DNA from: Nocardioides litoris
Lineage (GTDB): Bacteria > Actinomycetota > Actinomycetes > Propionibacteriales > Nocardioidaceae
Assembly: GCF_006346315.1 (NCBI RefSeq)
Contig: NZ_VDMR01000005.1
Coordinates: forward strand, 1-64,000
Reading direction: 5' to 3'
Length of the DNA: 64,000 nucleotides
The notes under the pieces are model-generated. The model was not told the origin of the DNA. It did no database searches and worked only from the letters and a program-made list of their open reading frames with translations. The position numbers and the translations under genes are program-made. This document shows, one piece after another, positions 40,067 to 48,447 of this stretch; positions within the stretch are counted from its first letter, which is position 1; every line of letters starts with the position of its first letter.

Positions 40067-41470
40067 GTGACCGCGCTCGACGACGTCTCGGCCCTCACGA
40101 GCGAGCGGCTCCGCCGCACCAACCCGGTCGGCGGCGCCGGGGGCGCGCGCGTGCCGGCCGACGTCGCGCTGCCGCCGGGGCCGCGGTGGCCGGCGCTGGC
40201 GCAGACGGTGGCGCTGATGCGGTTCCGGCACTGGTTCCACCCGTGGCTGCACCGCACCTACGGCGACACCTTCACCGTGCGGCTGCTGCCCGGCGGGCGC
40301 CCGCTGGTGCTGTTCACGCGGCCCGAGCACACCAAGGAGATCTTCGCCGGCGACCCCGAGGTCTTCCACGCCGGCAAGGGCAACGCGATCCTCGGGCCGG
40401 TCATGGGCTTGCACTCCCTGCTGCTGCAGGACGGCGCGGAGCACCAGCGCGCCCGCAAGCTGATCATGCCCGCGTTCAACGGCGCCGCCCTCAAGGGGTA
40501 CGCCGACCTGGTCGGCGACCTGGCCCGCGACGAGGTCGCCCACTGGCCCGACGGCGCGACGTTCCGCTCCCTGGACCGGATGAACGCGCTGACGCTCGAG
40601 GTGATCCTGCGCGTCGTCTTCGGCGTGACCGACGAGGCCCGGCTGGCCGCACTCCGACCACGGGTCACCGAGGTCATCGACATCTCGCCCGTGGTGCTGC
40701 TCGGCTGGGGCTACCCGCGGCTGCAGCGGCACGGGGTCTGGAAGCGGGCCACCGACAACCAGTACGAGCTGGACCGCCTCATGCTGGCCGAGATCCGGGA
40801 GCGCCGCGAGGCGTCCGACCTGGCCGAGCGCAGCGACGTGCTCTCGCGCCTGGTCCGGGTCGGCAGCGGGCCGGGCGACGACCCCGAGGACCGGCTCTCC
40901 GACGTCGAGCTGCGCGACCAGCTCGTCACCCTGCTGCTCGCCGGCCACGAGACGACGGCCACGGCGCTGGCCTGGGCGCTCCTCGAGCTCGGCCGCCACC
41001 CCAACCTGCACGCCCGCACCGTCCGCGCGGCCGCGGAGGGCGACGACGCCTGGCTGGAGGCGGTGGTCAAGGAGTCGATGCGGCTGCACCCCGTCATCCC
41101 GATGGTGGTCCGCACCCTCGTGCGACCGGCCACGATCGGCGGGCGCGACCTGCCCCGCGGCGTCACGGTCGGCCCCTCCATCGTGGTCACCCACCAGCGC
41201 GGCGACCTCTTCGACGACCCGGACCGCTTCGACCCGGAGCGGTTCCTGGGCCGCAACCCGGCGACCGGCACCTGGATCCCCTTCGGCGGCGGCGTCCGCC
41301 GCTGCATCGGCGCCGGCTTCTCGCTCATGGAGGGCGTCGAGGTGCTGCGCGAGGTCTTCCGGGCCGTCGACGTCACCGCCGCCGGCGACGACGTGCCCCA
41401 GGTCCGCAACATCACCTCGGTCCCGCGTCGTGGTGCCCGGGTGACGGTCCGCCGCCGCCAGCAGCGTTAG
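40067..41470 (+). CDS. Cytochrome P450
   Basis: 467 aa. I-helix oxygen-binding AGHETTATA, K-helix ExxR in KESMRLHPVIP, PERF in DRFDPERFLG, and heme loop FGGGVRRCIGAGFS with the Cys ligand. The N-terminus has no membrane anchor, as usual for bacterial P450s. The Arg/His-rich WFHPWLHRTYGDTFTVRLLP resembles the CYP4/CYP132-137-like fatty-acid or steroid hydroxylases of actinobacteria. Substrate unknown. No ferredoxin or reductase gene is adjacent. GTG 40067 with TAGGGT at 7 nt. The stop TAG forms the foot of the hairpin at 41468-41527. Confidence 0.95.
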   Translation: MTALDDVSALTSERLRRTNPVGGAGGARVPADVALPPGPRWPALAQTVALMRFRHWFHPWLHRTYGDTFTVRLLPGGRPLVLFTRPEHTKEIFAGDPEVFHAGKGNAILGPVMGLHSLLLQDGAEHQRARKLIMPAFNGAALKGYADLVGDLARDEVAHWPDGATFRSLDRMNALTLEVILRVVFGVTDEARLAALRPRVTEVIDISPVVLLGWGYPRLQRHGVWKRATDNQYELDRLMLAEIRERREASDLAERSDVLSRLVRVGSGPGDDPEDRLSDVELRDQLVTLLLAGHETTATALAWALLELGRHPNLHARTVRAAAEGDDAWLEAVVKESMRLHPVIPMVVRTLVRPATIGGRDLPRGVTVGPSIVVTHQRGDLFDDPDRFDPERFLGRNPATGTWIPFGGGVRRCIGAGFSLMEGVEVLREVFRAVDVTAAGDDVPQVRNITSVPRRGARVTVRRRQQR

Positions 41471-41527
41471 TCCCTGGCAAGAATCACGGGTCGGAGCCCC
41501 GGCACCCGTGATCCTTGCCAGGGACTA
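41468..41527. terminator. Hairpin with stop codons of both convergent genes at its feet
   Basis: 24-nt arms (41468-41491, 41504-41527) with one mismatch around a 12-nt loop. The left arm starts with TAG, the P450 stop. The right arm ends with CTA, the TAG stop of the minus-strand gene. Bidirectional terminator by position. Confidence 0.75.
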
Positions 41528-42121
41528 CCCCCGGTCCGGGGTGCCGAACGCGGGGTCCCGGCCGACGAAGGCCATCAGCGCGGTGACCGGGTCGGCGTCG
41601 GCGGGGGCGGGCACGCGGGCGCCGTACTGGGCGGAGGTGCGGAGCACCTCCTCGATCGGCTCCATGCCGGCGAGCAGCTGGGCGGCGTACGTCGGGTCCA
41701 GCCCGGCCGTCGGTCCGCCCAGGCCGACGGCGCGGGCGAGGTCCCAGGTGTGCATGAAGACGTCGGCGACGTAGAAGCGCGCGACGGCCTCGGGCAGCGG
41801 GACCTCGCCGAGGTGGGGGTTGACCAGCACCCGGTCGGCGGTGGTCGGGTCGTCGAGCAGCGCCTGCACGGACTCGGCCTGCGCCCGCCAGGCGGCCGCC
41901 GGGTCGGCGTCGACCGGCGGGCCGGCGGGCAGCCGCACCCCTGCGCCGCCTGCGAGGAACGGCGGGAACCACTCCACCAGGTGGCGTACGACGTCGCGTG
42001 CCGCCCAGCCCGCGACCGGCGCGGGCGCGTCCCAGCCGCCTGCGGGGGTGGCGTCGGCGACGGCCCGGAACCCGTCCGCGACGACGCGGTGGAGCTGGGC
42101 CGGGTCGTCGTCGGTGCGCAC
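41525..42121 (-). CDS. TIGR03086-family (maleylpyruvate isomerase-like/DinB fold) protein
   Basis: 198 aa. N-terminal LHRVVADGFRAVADAT, then PVAGWAARDVVRHLVEWFPPFL (conserved His), DPAAAWRAQAESVQALLDD, VADVFMHTWDLARAVG with the metal His, ending AFVGRDPAFG. Family proteins are putative metal-binding, thiol-linked four-helix enzymes of unknown reaction. GTG 42121 is preferred over TTG 42139 because CACGCT (42128-42133, minus) lies 6 nt upstream. Divergent from the AraC-DinB gene, another DinB-fold protein. Confidence 0.82.
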   Translation of the reverse strand: MRTDDDPAQLHRVVADGFRAVADATPAGGWDAPAPVAGWAARDVVRHLVEWFPPFLAGGAGVRLPAGPPVDADPAAAWRAQAESVQALLDDPTTADRVLVNPHLGEVPLPEAVARFYVADVFMHTWDLARAVGLGGPTAGLDPTYAAQLLAGMEPIEEVLRTSAQYGARVPAPADADPVTALMAFVGRDPAFGTPDRG

Positions 42122-42183
42122 GGGCCCAGCGTGCCGCAAGGACGATCATTCGCACCAGGTCGGCTGAGGAGCAGGCTGGTCCC

Positions 42184-43119
42184 GTGACCGACGCCCTCGC
42201 GCTCCTCCTCGACCTGGCCCAGGCCGGGCTCGACGACCCGGACGCCGGCGGAGCGGAGCTGGCGGCGCGGGCCCACCTGTCGCGCTTCCACTTCGACCGC
42301 CTCGTGACCGCCGCCGGGGGCGAGGCCCCGGGGGCGCTGCGCCGGCGGGTGCTGCTCGAGCGGGCGGCGTACGAGCTGGTGCGTCACCCCGACCGCACCG
42401 TGCTCGACGTGGCGGTCGCCGCGGGCTACGGCTCGCACGAGGCGTTCACGCGGGCCTTCCGGCGGGCGTACGGCGCTCCGCCGTCCGCCTTCCGCGACGG
42501 CCCGCGGACCCGTCCGCCGGTCACCGTCCGGTCGCTCGAGCTGCCCGGCTCGAGCGGCGTCCACTTCCGACCCCCGGGCGGCCTCCGGCTGCCCGCACCA
42601 CGCAAGGAGAGCTCCATGGACCTGTTGCTGCAGATGGTCGACCACCACGTCGACTCCCTCGCCGCACTCATCGCCGCGGCCGCCGACCTGCCGGCCGAGG
42701 TGGTCGACCGGCCCATCACGCAGTCGGTGGAGGGCGTCGACGACGACCCCACCCTGCGCGGCCTGCTCAACGGGATGGTCACCCAGGAGGAGCACTGGCT
42801 CAACGCCGTGCGCGGCCAGGACTGGCCCGACGAGAGCGACCAGACCGTCGCCGGCCTCGCCGCCCGGCATGCCGTGGCCGGTCGCGACTACCGCGACTTC
42901 GTGGCCCGGGCCATCGCCGAGGACGCCATGGTCGACACCTTCGTCGACACGACCTGCCAGCCCATGGCGACCCACAGCGTGGGCGGCACCATCGCGCACG
43001 TCGTCACCTTCGGCGCGGTGCGCCGCACGATGGCCGTGGGGGCGCTGTGGACCGCGGGCGTGCGGGACCTCGAGAAGGCCGACCCGCGGCCGCGGCTCGA
43101 CGCGCTGGCCGCTCGTTGA
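42184..43119 (+). CDS. AraC-type HTH fused to DinB-family domain
   Basis: 311 aa. Residues about 1-105 hold an AraC/XylS DNA-binding domain (ARAHLSRFHFDRLVTAAGGEAP, VLDVAVAAGYGSHEAFTRAFRRAYGAPPSAFR). Residues 145-311 are a DinB-like domain (LLLQMVDHHVDSL, LNGMVTQEEHWLNAV, GGTIAHVVTFGAVRR) with metal-type His residues. At the boundary, AAGGAGAG precedes an in-frame ATG at 42616, so the DinB part could also be made on its own. GTG start with CAGGCT (42172-42177) at 6 nt. Predicted regulator of unknown signal. Confidence 0.85.
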   Translation: MTDALALLLDLAQAGLDDPDAGGAELAARAHLSRFHFDRLVTAAGGEAPGALRRRVLLERAAYELVRHPDRTVLDVAVAAGYGSHEAFTRAFRRAYGAPPSAFRDGPRTRPPVTVRSLELPGSSGVHFRPPGGLRLPAPRKESSMDLLLQMVDHHVDSLAALIAAAADLPAEVVDRPITQSVEGVDDDPTLRGLLNGMVTQEEHWLNAVRGQDWPDESDQTVAGLAARHAVAGRDYRDFVARAIAEDAMVDTFVDTTCQPMATHSVGGTIAHVVTFGAVRRTMAVGALWTAGVRDLEKADPRPRLDALAAR

Positions 43120-43123
43120 GCCG

Positions 43124-43597
43124 CTACGCCTCGATCAGCCCAGCGGGCTCGACCGTGGCGGCGACGGTCTCGAACAGGTCGCACCAGGCGGGGTAGTCCT
43201 CCCGCGCGGCCGAGCAGGTCAGCGTCGTGCCGCAGCCGTCGACCAGCCAGGACCACTGGTCGCAGAGGACGTCGACCGTGCCGACCCGGTGGGCGAACCG
43301 GTGGTAGACCACCTCGTGCTCACCGAGGTCGAAGACGTCGTCGTCCTCCACGGCCAGGTCGACCAGCAGGTCGGCGAGGTCGCCGAGCGCGTCGGTGCGC
43401 CAGGCCTCGACGTCGTCGTGGTCGGTGCGGCCGACGCGCAGCAGCAGCTCGGGCCGCAGGCCGCTCGCCGGCAGGGCCGGGGCCCGCGCGGCGAGCACGA
43501 CCCCGTGCTCGGCGAGCTGCGGGTCGTGGCGGCGCCGCCACGACGGCGGGATCGCGACGGACACGGACGGGGCGGGAGCGCTGGAGTTCGCAGTCAT
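43124..43597 (-). CDS. Conserved hypothetical protein (LpqN/Mog1-like fold suspected)
   Basis: 157 aa from ATG 43597; an upstream open frame to 43789 lies over the Erm-like gene. Motifs: SVAIPPSWRRRHDPQLAEHGVVLAAR, then LLLRVGRTDHDDVEAWRTDALGDLADL, VYHRFAHRVGTVDVLCDQWSWLVDGCGTTLTCSA and CDLFETVAATVEPAG. The pattern of a short N-terminal strand, a middle helix and a C-terminal IVESF-like helix resembles LpqN/Mog1/PsbP-type proteins. The match is weak. It follows the Erm-like gene by 41 bp in the same direction and converges on the AraC-DinB gene with a 4-bp gap. Confidence 0.65.
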   Translation of the reverse strand: MTANSSAPAPSVSVAIPPSWRRRHDPQLAEHGVVLAARAPALPASGLRPELLLRVGRTDHDDVEAWRTDALGDLADLLVDLAVEDDDVFDLGEHEVVYHRFAHRVGTVDVLCDQWSWLVDGCGTTLTCSAAREDYPAWCDLFETVAATVEPAGLIEA

Positions 43598-43638
43598 GCG
43601 GACCGGTCTGCTCCCGCGGGGCCTGGGGACAAACGGCG

Positions 43639-44199
43639 TCACCGGCCGCCTGTGGACAACCGCGCGCGCAGCACCACCGAGTCCACCCGCGGCGGCCGGG
43701 CGAACGCCCGCCGCGGCACGGCCCGCCCGACCTCGACCGACCACCGGCGCGACCAACGTCCGGCGCCGGGGGCGCGGCCCTCGGCCCACCGCCGGGCCAG
43801 GCCGCGCTGCACGACCAGGTCGGCCGAGACCAGCCGCGACCCCGGGGTGAGCAACCGGGCCAGGAGCGCGCTCGTCCCGTCGTACGGCGGGCTGCCGACG
43901 GCCCGGAACGGCCGGCGCGGCAGCCGCAGGTCGCGCACGTCGGCCCGGATGACCGTCAGCCGCGGCTCGTCGACGGCCAGGTCGTGCAACGTGCGGAGCC
44001 GCCCGGCGTGCAGCTCGACGGCGAGCCCCCGGGCGCCGGTCGCGAGGAGCGGACGGGTGATGGCCCCCCGCCCGGCTCCCGGGTCGAGCACGAGGTCGCC
44101 GGAGCCGACGGGAGCGTCGGCGACGAGCCGCCGTGCCGCGGCGTCAGAGAGCGGGTGCCAGCCCCACCGGTCGGGCCGCCCGGGCTGCGGCCCGGGCAC
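43639..44199 (-). CDS. Erm-like rRNA adenine methyltransferase, short form
   Basis: 186 aa. RWGWHPLSDAAARRLV at the N-terminus, SAM motif I LVLDPGAGRGAITRPLL, motif II LAVELHAGRLRTL, motif III LTVIRADVRDLRLP, and motif IV GSPPYDGTSALL. The order and spacing follow the Erm/KsgA methyltransferases, especially the actinobacterial Erm type. The catalytic loop, normally N-[IP]-P-[YF], reads GSPPY. The protein stops after RVDSVVLRARL, so the C-terminal helical RNA-binding domain (about 70-90 residues) is missing. Either a small-form methyltransferase or a non-resistance homologue; macrolide resistance cannot be inferred. GTG start 44199. Confidence 0.8.
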   Translation of the reverse strand: MPGPQPGRPDRWGWHPLSDAAARRLVADAPVGSGDLVLDPGAGRGAITRPLLATGARGLAVELHAGRLRTLHDLAVDEPRLTVIRADVRDLRLPRRPFRAVGSPPYDGTSALLARLLTPGSRLVSADLVVQRGLARRWAEGRAPGAGRWSRRWSVEVGRAVPRRAFARPPRVDSVVLRARLSTGGR

Positions 44200-44305
44200 G
44201 ACGCACCGTCACGGTCAGCCAGGTCGTCTTCATGCTCCGACCCTCGCACCCGGCCGCCGACCGGGTCCACCGGGTTTCGGCCGGCGGGCCGGCGGGCCGG
44301 CGGGG

Positions 44306-44340
44306 CTTCGAGGCTCGCTGCGCTCGCACCTCAGCCACCG
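44306..44340. repeat. 35-bp intergenic repeat, copy B
   Basis: CTTCGAGGCTCGCTGCGCTC continuing GCACCTCAGCCACCG, the partner of 24898-24932. It lies 5 bp past the stop of the sulfotransferase gene. The surrounding 44200-44345 also holds a short GGCGGGCC tandem; no gene is seen. Confidence 0.7.
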
Positions 44341-44345
44341 CGGGC

Positions 44346-45518
44346 TCAGCGGTCGAACGCGGCCCGCACCTCGGTCTCGGTGAGGCCGTAGTCGGCCAGG
44401 TCGTAGCGGTGGGAGGGGGCGCGGCCGCCCTGCTTCTGCTCGCGGTCGATCGCCTCGACCGCGGCCAGCGCCTCGGGCGAGAGGTCGAGGCCGAAGTGGT
44501 CGTAGATGCCGCGGACGGTGCCGATCGGGTCGCGCACCAGGTCGGCGAAGGCGACGTCGGCGAACTGCGCGTCGTCGTACGCGGGCCGGGCGTCGTGGTA
44601 GCGGTGGTAGGCCCGGGACCAGAGGTCGAGCTGGGTGCGGCCGATGGTCTCGCCGGTGTACGTCGTGGAGTGGCCGGCCGTGGTCTCGGCCGACAGCGAG
44701 CACGACGAGGCGATGCACACGACCGGGTCGCGGTGGGTGTGGACCACGAGCGCGTCGGGATAGACCGTCATCAGCGCGTCGAGGGCGGTCAGGTGGGAGG
44801 GGTTCTTGAGCACCCAGCGCTTCTCGGGGTCGTTGAGCCCCACCAGCTGGAGGTTCTGGCGGTGCCGGGCGTAGGCGTCGGTCCAGTCCTGCTGCTGCAG
44901 CCAGGCGGAGTAGCGCGGGACGTGCGCGAGGGACTCGTAGGAGCTCGACTTGCCGGTCTGGCGCAGCAGCCGCCAGCACTCCTCGACGGTGGTGGCGTCC
45001 ATGTAGTGGATCCCCATGAAGTCGGGGCTCTCGACGTGGTGCGCGGCGAACCCGGCCTGCATGGCCTGGAAGACCGGGTCGTCGTCCCAGCTCTCGCGCG
45101 GCGGCCGCGGCTGGGGGAACTGGGTCAACCACATCTCCAGTCCCTGGGCCGTCGGGTCGGCGTGCAGCAGCCGGTGCAGCGCGGTGGTGCCGGTGCGCGG
45201 CAGGCCCATCACGAAGATCGGCCGCTCGACGGGCACGTCGGCGTGCTGGGGGAAGCGGGCGAACGCCGACTGGGTCAGCAGCACCCCGACCAGCGCGCTC
45301 TTGACCTCCGAGCGCTGGAAGTAGTTGCCACGCGGCGTCAGCCCGGCCTCCGGCGAGGCGAGGTCGTCGACCAGGACCCGCAGGCCCTGCTCGTGCAGCG
45401 TGCTGCCCATCTCGGTGAGGCCCGTGGTGCGCTGGGCCGCGGCGACGATGTCGTCGTAGGACCCGATGTCCGCCCGCTCCCGGGTCATCACGTTCTGCGA
45501 CTGGTCCGAGACGGTCAC
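44346..45518 (-). CDS. Sulfotransferase family protein
   Basis: 390 aa. PAPS 5'-phosphosulfate loop FVMGLPRTGTTALHRLL, and 3'-phosphate site ALVVHTHRDPVVCIASSCSL, the two signatures of P-loop sulfotransferases. The length and the PNTGTTL-like layout resemble mycobacterial Stf proteins (e.g. Rv3529c). Sulfo-acceptor unknown. Last gene of a four-gene operon with 4-bp overlaps; GTGA with the SDR at 45515-45518. Context points to steroid metabolism under KstR-type control, where a degenerate or repurposed sulfotransferase fold is plausible. Confidence 0.9.
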   Translation of the reverse strand: MTVSDQSQNVMTRERADIGSYDDIVAAAQRTTGLTEMGSTLHEQGLRVLVDDLASPEAGLTPRGNYFQRSEVKSALVGVLLTQSAFARFPQHADVPVERPIFVMGLPRTGTTALHRLLHADPTAQGLEMWLTQFPQPRPPRESWDDDPVFQAMQAGFAAHHVESPDFMGIHYMDATTVEECWRLLRQTGKSSSYESLAHVPRYSAWLQQQDWTDAYARHRQNLQLVGLNDPEKRWVLKNPSHLTALDALMTVYPDALVVHTHRDPVVCIASSCSLSAETTAGHSTTYTGETIGRTQLDLWSRAYHRYHDARPAYDDAQFADVAFADLVRDPIGTVRGIYDHFGLDLSPEALAAVEAIDREQKQGGRAPSHRYDLADYGLTETEVRAAFDR

Positions 45519-46348
45519 GAGTGGAACTCCCCGCAGTCCACGGTCAGCGTCTGCCCGGTCACCGCCGAGGCCAGGTCGGAGGCGAGGAACAGCGTCGCCC
45601 GGGCCACCTCCTCCGGCGACGCGAGCCGCTTGAGGTCGCAGGGCGCGGCCTTCTCGGCGTACACGTCGTCGTGGGTGGTGCCGGCCTCGGAGGCCAGCCA
45701 GTCGAAGTAGCCCTTGTTGACGTCCTCGTAGATGTACGACGGCGCCACGCTGTTGACGCGGATGCCGCGGGGTCCGAGCTCGGTGGCCAGGGAGTGGGCC
45801 AGGTGGGCAAGCGCGCCCTTGGAGAGCTTGTAGCCGGAGTACTCCGGCTGGCTGCTGAACTGCACCGCGCTGTTGAGCATGATGACCGAGCCGTGGGTCT
45901 TCTCCAGGGCGTCGGCGAACAGCGAGGTCAGCCGCAGCGGGGCGAAGACGTTGGTCTCGTTGGCCGCGCGCAGGTCCTCGACCTTGATCGTGCTGATCGG
46001 GTCCATGGGCGGGATGCCGAAGGCGTTGTTGATGAGGCAGTCGACGCGGCCGAGCTCCTGGACCGTGCGGTCGACCAGGGCCTGGCGGGCAGCCTCGTCG
46101 GTGATGTCGGTCGGCACGACGAGCGCGCGGCGGCCGTGGGCGCGCACGACCTCGGCCATCTTCTCCAGGCGGCGCTCGGTGCGGCTGACCAGCACGAGGT
46201 CGGCGCCCATCCGGGCCGCCTCCTCGCCCAGCGCCCGGCCCAGGCCGGGGCCGACGCCGGAGAGCACGACGACCTTGCCCTCGAGCAGCGGGGGCGGCGT
46301 GAACGCGTCGGCGACGGGGGTGCTGTGGTGGATCGACGTCGTGCTCAA
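45515..46348 (-). CDS. SDR-family oxidoreductase
   Basis: 277 aa. VVVLSGVGPGLGRALGEEAARMG is the TGxxxGxG region, followed by DITDEAARQAL, INNAFGIPP (NNAG-type), SVIMLNSAVQFS with the catalytic Ser, and YSGYKLSKG with YxxxK. Complete catalytic set, so an active NAD(P)-dependent dehydrogenase is likely. The TTG start at 46348 overlaps the stop of the DUF1214 gene (TTGA) and has GAAGGA upstream. The ORF is open well beyond it, but over the neighbour's coding region. Second-to-last gene in the operon. Confidence 0.9.
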   Translation of the reverse strand: MSTTSIHHSTPVADAFTPPPLLEGKVVVLSGVGPGLGRALGEEAARMGADLVLVSRTERRLEKMAEVVRAHGRRALVVPTDITDEAARQALVDRTVQELGRVDCLINNAFGIPPMDPISTIKVEDLRAANETNVFAPLRLTSLFADALEKTHGSVIMLNSAVQFSSQPEYSGYKLSKGALAHLAHSLATELGPRGIRVNSVAPSYIYEDVNKGYFDWLASEAGTTHDDVYAEKAAPCDLKRLASPEEVARATLFLASDLASAVTGQTLTVDCGEFHS

Positions 46349-47508
46349 CTGATCATCCTTCGGGCGACGGCGCGCTGGCGCGCGGCGATGCGGGCGGCGT
46401 GCTGGTCCGGGGTGACGGGCTCGTGGAACGGCAGGTGCTCGACGACCTCGTCGAACGGGACGACGGTCGCGGTGGGTCCGTCGGCGTCGGTGAGGTCGCG
46501 CTCGAGGCGCTGCCAGCGCAGCATCAGCGAGCCGCTGCGGTGGCCCGTGGCCTCGAGCCAGTTGGCGATGCCGGGGTCGCGCTCGGACAGCACGAACCGC
46601 ATGACGCCGTCGGGGTCGGTGACCGCCTGGGCCTTGGTCAGCGAGGTCTGGTGGGTCTCGTAGTCGGTCGAGGCGTACCAGTCGGAGCCGACCTGCACCG
46701 CCTGGTAGGCGCAGTCGTCGCAGCGCGGCACCTCGATGAGCAGCGCCTGGTCGTCGTCGAGCTCGTAGTGGCCGATGGAGGAGCGCTGGGAGGCCAGGCC
46801 GCCCGGGGTCGAGCGGGGCGGGGTGAGGGTGTTGACCGGCTCCTGCCGCTCGAACCACTTCGGGAACTCGAACCAGGTCAGGATCGACCCGGTGAGCGAG
46901 CGCGCGGCGACCTCGTACTTCTTGCGCAGCACCGCCTCGGTGAGCGGCGTCGCCGGTTGGCCGAGGCGGTCGGGCCGCTCGATGGTGAGCGTGCCGCGCT
47001 CCTCGGTGTCCCAGTCGTTGAAGACCTCGCGCACGATGAGCGTCCTGGCGCCCGGCTCGGCGGTGAAGGTGAGCTCGAACGTGCCGTCGTCGCGCACGTC
47101 GAGCTCGCGGTCGTCGAAGGCCATCAGGTTGGTCGCGGCCGAGGTGGCCGAGTAGGCGCCGCCCATGACCTGGAAGCTCAGGTCGGCGCTCGTGCCGCGG
47201 CGGCCCCGGACGACGTAGGTGACGCCCTCGCGCAGGTAGGCGTTGAGGTAGATCGCGTCGGGGTTGTCGAGCCCCTGCCGGGAGAACTGGTGGGTCGGGT
47301 TGACGAACAGCGGCCGGTCGAGGTCGTAGTCGAACGCCGTCTGCATGGCCATCCGGATCCGGCCGGCGAGGTAGTCGTAGCCCTCGAGCCGGTCTTGCTC
47401 GGTGCGGATGAACGCCGCGTTGGCGATGAGCTCCTCGGCCTCGGCGATGGCCTCCTGGAGCGGGCGGGTCAGGTCGAGCGAGGCGCTGGCCCCGCCGGGC
47501 TCGCTCAT
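46345..47508 (-). CDS. DUF1214-type protein
   Basis: 387 aa. Early helical part (LQEAIAEAEELIANAAFIRTE), then NPTHQFSRQGLDNPDAIYL, VTYVVRGRRGTSADLSFQVMGG, and the C-terminal DUF1214-like core QVGSDWYASTDYETHQTS, FVLSERDPGIANWLEATGH. Such proteins are common in mycobacterial lipid and steroid loci; the size and the order with SDR and sulfotransferase match Rv3531c-Rv3530c-Rv3529c as I recall them. Biochemical function unknown. ATG 47508 overlaps the stop of the LLM gene (ATGA). Confidence 0.8.
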   Translation of the reverse strand: MSEPGGASASLDLTRPLQEAIAEAEELIANAAFIRTEQDRLEGYDYLAGRIRMAMQTAFDYDLDRPLFVNPTHQFSRQGLDNPDAIYLNAYLREGVTYVVRGRRGTSADLSFQVMGGAYSATSAATNLMAFDDRELDVRDDGTFELTFTAEPGARTLIVREVFNDWDTEERGTLTIERPDRLGQPATPLTEAVLRKKYEVAARSLTGSILTWFEFPKWFERQEPVNTLTPPRSTPGGLASQRSSIGHYELDDDQALLIEVPRCDDCAYQAVQVGSDWYASTDYETHQTSLTKAQAVTDPDGVMRFVLSERDPGIANWLEATGHRSGSLMLRWQRLERDLTDADGPTATVVPFDEVVEHLPFHEPVTPDQHAARIAARQRAVARRMIS

Positions 47509-48401
47509 CCGCCGACCTTGGCGATCACGTTCTCGGCGTACGACTCGAGGTGCTTGACCTTGGTCTCGAGCGGCTCGGTGTCGGGGCCCGTGATGTAGGG
47601 GACGCGGAAGCCGACGATGCAGTCGGTGACGCCCTTGTCCTCCAGGCGCTTGACGCCGTCGGGGGTGTAGGCGTCGAAGGAGATGACGTGGACCTCGAAC
47701 TCGTCGGGGCCGCGGGTGTCGCCCTCCTCGGCGCGGATCTCGGCGAGCCGGGCCAGCAGCCGGTCGAGCTCCTCGCCGTCGCCGCCGGCGTGCATCCACC
47801 CGTCGCCCTTGACGACCGCGCGGCGCAGGGCGGCGTCGGCGTGGCCGCCGACGAGCAGCGGGATCTTCTCGGTGGGGGCGGGGCACTGCTTGAGCTCGTC
47901 GATCTCGTAGAACTCACCGGAGTAGCCGAACCAGCTCGCCTGCTCGCCCGGCGCGGTCAGCCCGCGCAGGATGTCCATGCACTCGTCCATCCGCTTGCCG
48001 CGGCGCGCCCAGTCGACCTGGAGGTTGGCGAAGTCCTCCGGCCACGGGCTCAGCCCGACGCCGAGACCGAGACGGTTGCCGGAGAGGAACGCCAGCGACG
48101 AGGCCTGCTTGGCCACCAGCACCGGCGGGCGCACCGGCAGCTTGAGCACGAACGGCGTCAGCCGCAGCGTGGTCGTGTGCGCGAACAGGTGCGCGCACAT
48201 CACCATCGTCTCGATGAACTCCTTGTCCTCGAGGAACTCCCGGTCGCCGGTGTCGGTGTAGGGGTACGTCGAGTCCGACTCCCGGGGGTAGACCAGCGAG
48301 TCCGCCACGGTCATCGAGGTGTAGCCCGCGGCCTCGGCGGCCTGGGCCAGTGGGGCGTAGTGGGAAGCCTGGGTCATCGCCTCGGCGTAGGAGAACCTCA
48401 C
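47505..48401 (-). CDS. LLM-class F420-dependent oxidoreductase
   Basis: 298 aa, luciferase-like TIM barrel. MRFSYAEAMTQASHYAPLAQAAEAAGYTSM is the usual N-terminus; ALRRAVVKGDGWMHAGG, IPLLVGGHADAALRRA and LGLGVGLSPWPEDF are core motifs of the F420 LLM clade. It probably uses F420 to oxidise or reduce a lipid or steroid intermediate. GTG 48401 is chosen over GTG 48410 because it yields the conserved MRFSYAEAMT start and has TAGTGT (48409-48414) 7 nt upstream. First gene of the operon, under the KstR-like box at 48411-48428. Confidence 0.88.
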   Translation of the reverse strand: MRFSYAEAMTQASHYAPLAQAAEAAGYTSMTVADSLVYPRESDSTYPYTDTGDREFLEDKEFIETMVMCAHLFAHTTTLRLTPFVLKLPVRPPVLVAKQASSLAFLSGNRLGLGVGLSPWPEDFANLQVDWARRGKRMDECMDILRGLTAPGEQASWFGYSGEFYEIDELKQCPAPTEKIPLLVGGHADAALRRAVVKGDGWMHAGGDGEELDRLLARLAEIRAEEGDTRGPDEFEVHVISFDAYTPDGVKRLEDKGVTDCIVGFRVPYITGPDTEPLETKVKHLESYAENVIAKVGG

Positions 48402-48410
48402 GGGCCGCAC

Positions 48411-48428
48411 ACTAGAACGTGTTCCAGT
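48411..48428. promoter_or_regulatory. KstR-like operator between divergent genes
   Basis: ACTAGAACGTGTTCCAGT, matching TnnAACnnGTTnnA (TAGAACGTGTTCCA). It overlaps the -10 of the LLM operon (48409-48414) and is just upstream of the -10 CAGGGT (48436-48441) of the NTF2-like gene. One repressor could control both directions. Confidence 0.75.
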
Positions 48429-48447
48429 TTTGTGCCAGGGTCCGCAC

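Noticed and set aside
44200..44345. A gene between the Erm-like and sulfotransferase genes
   Set aside because: Only repeat copy B, a short GGCGGGCC tandem and no supported start or frame.
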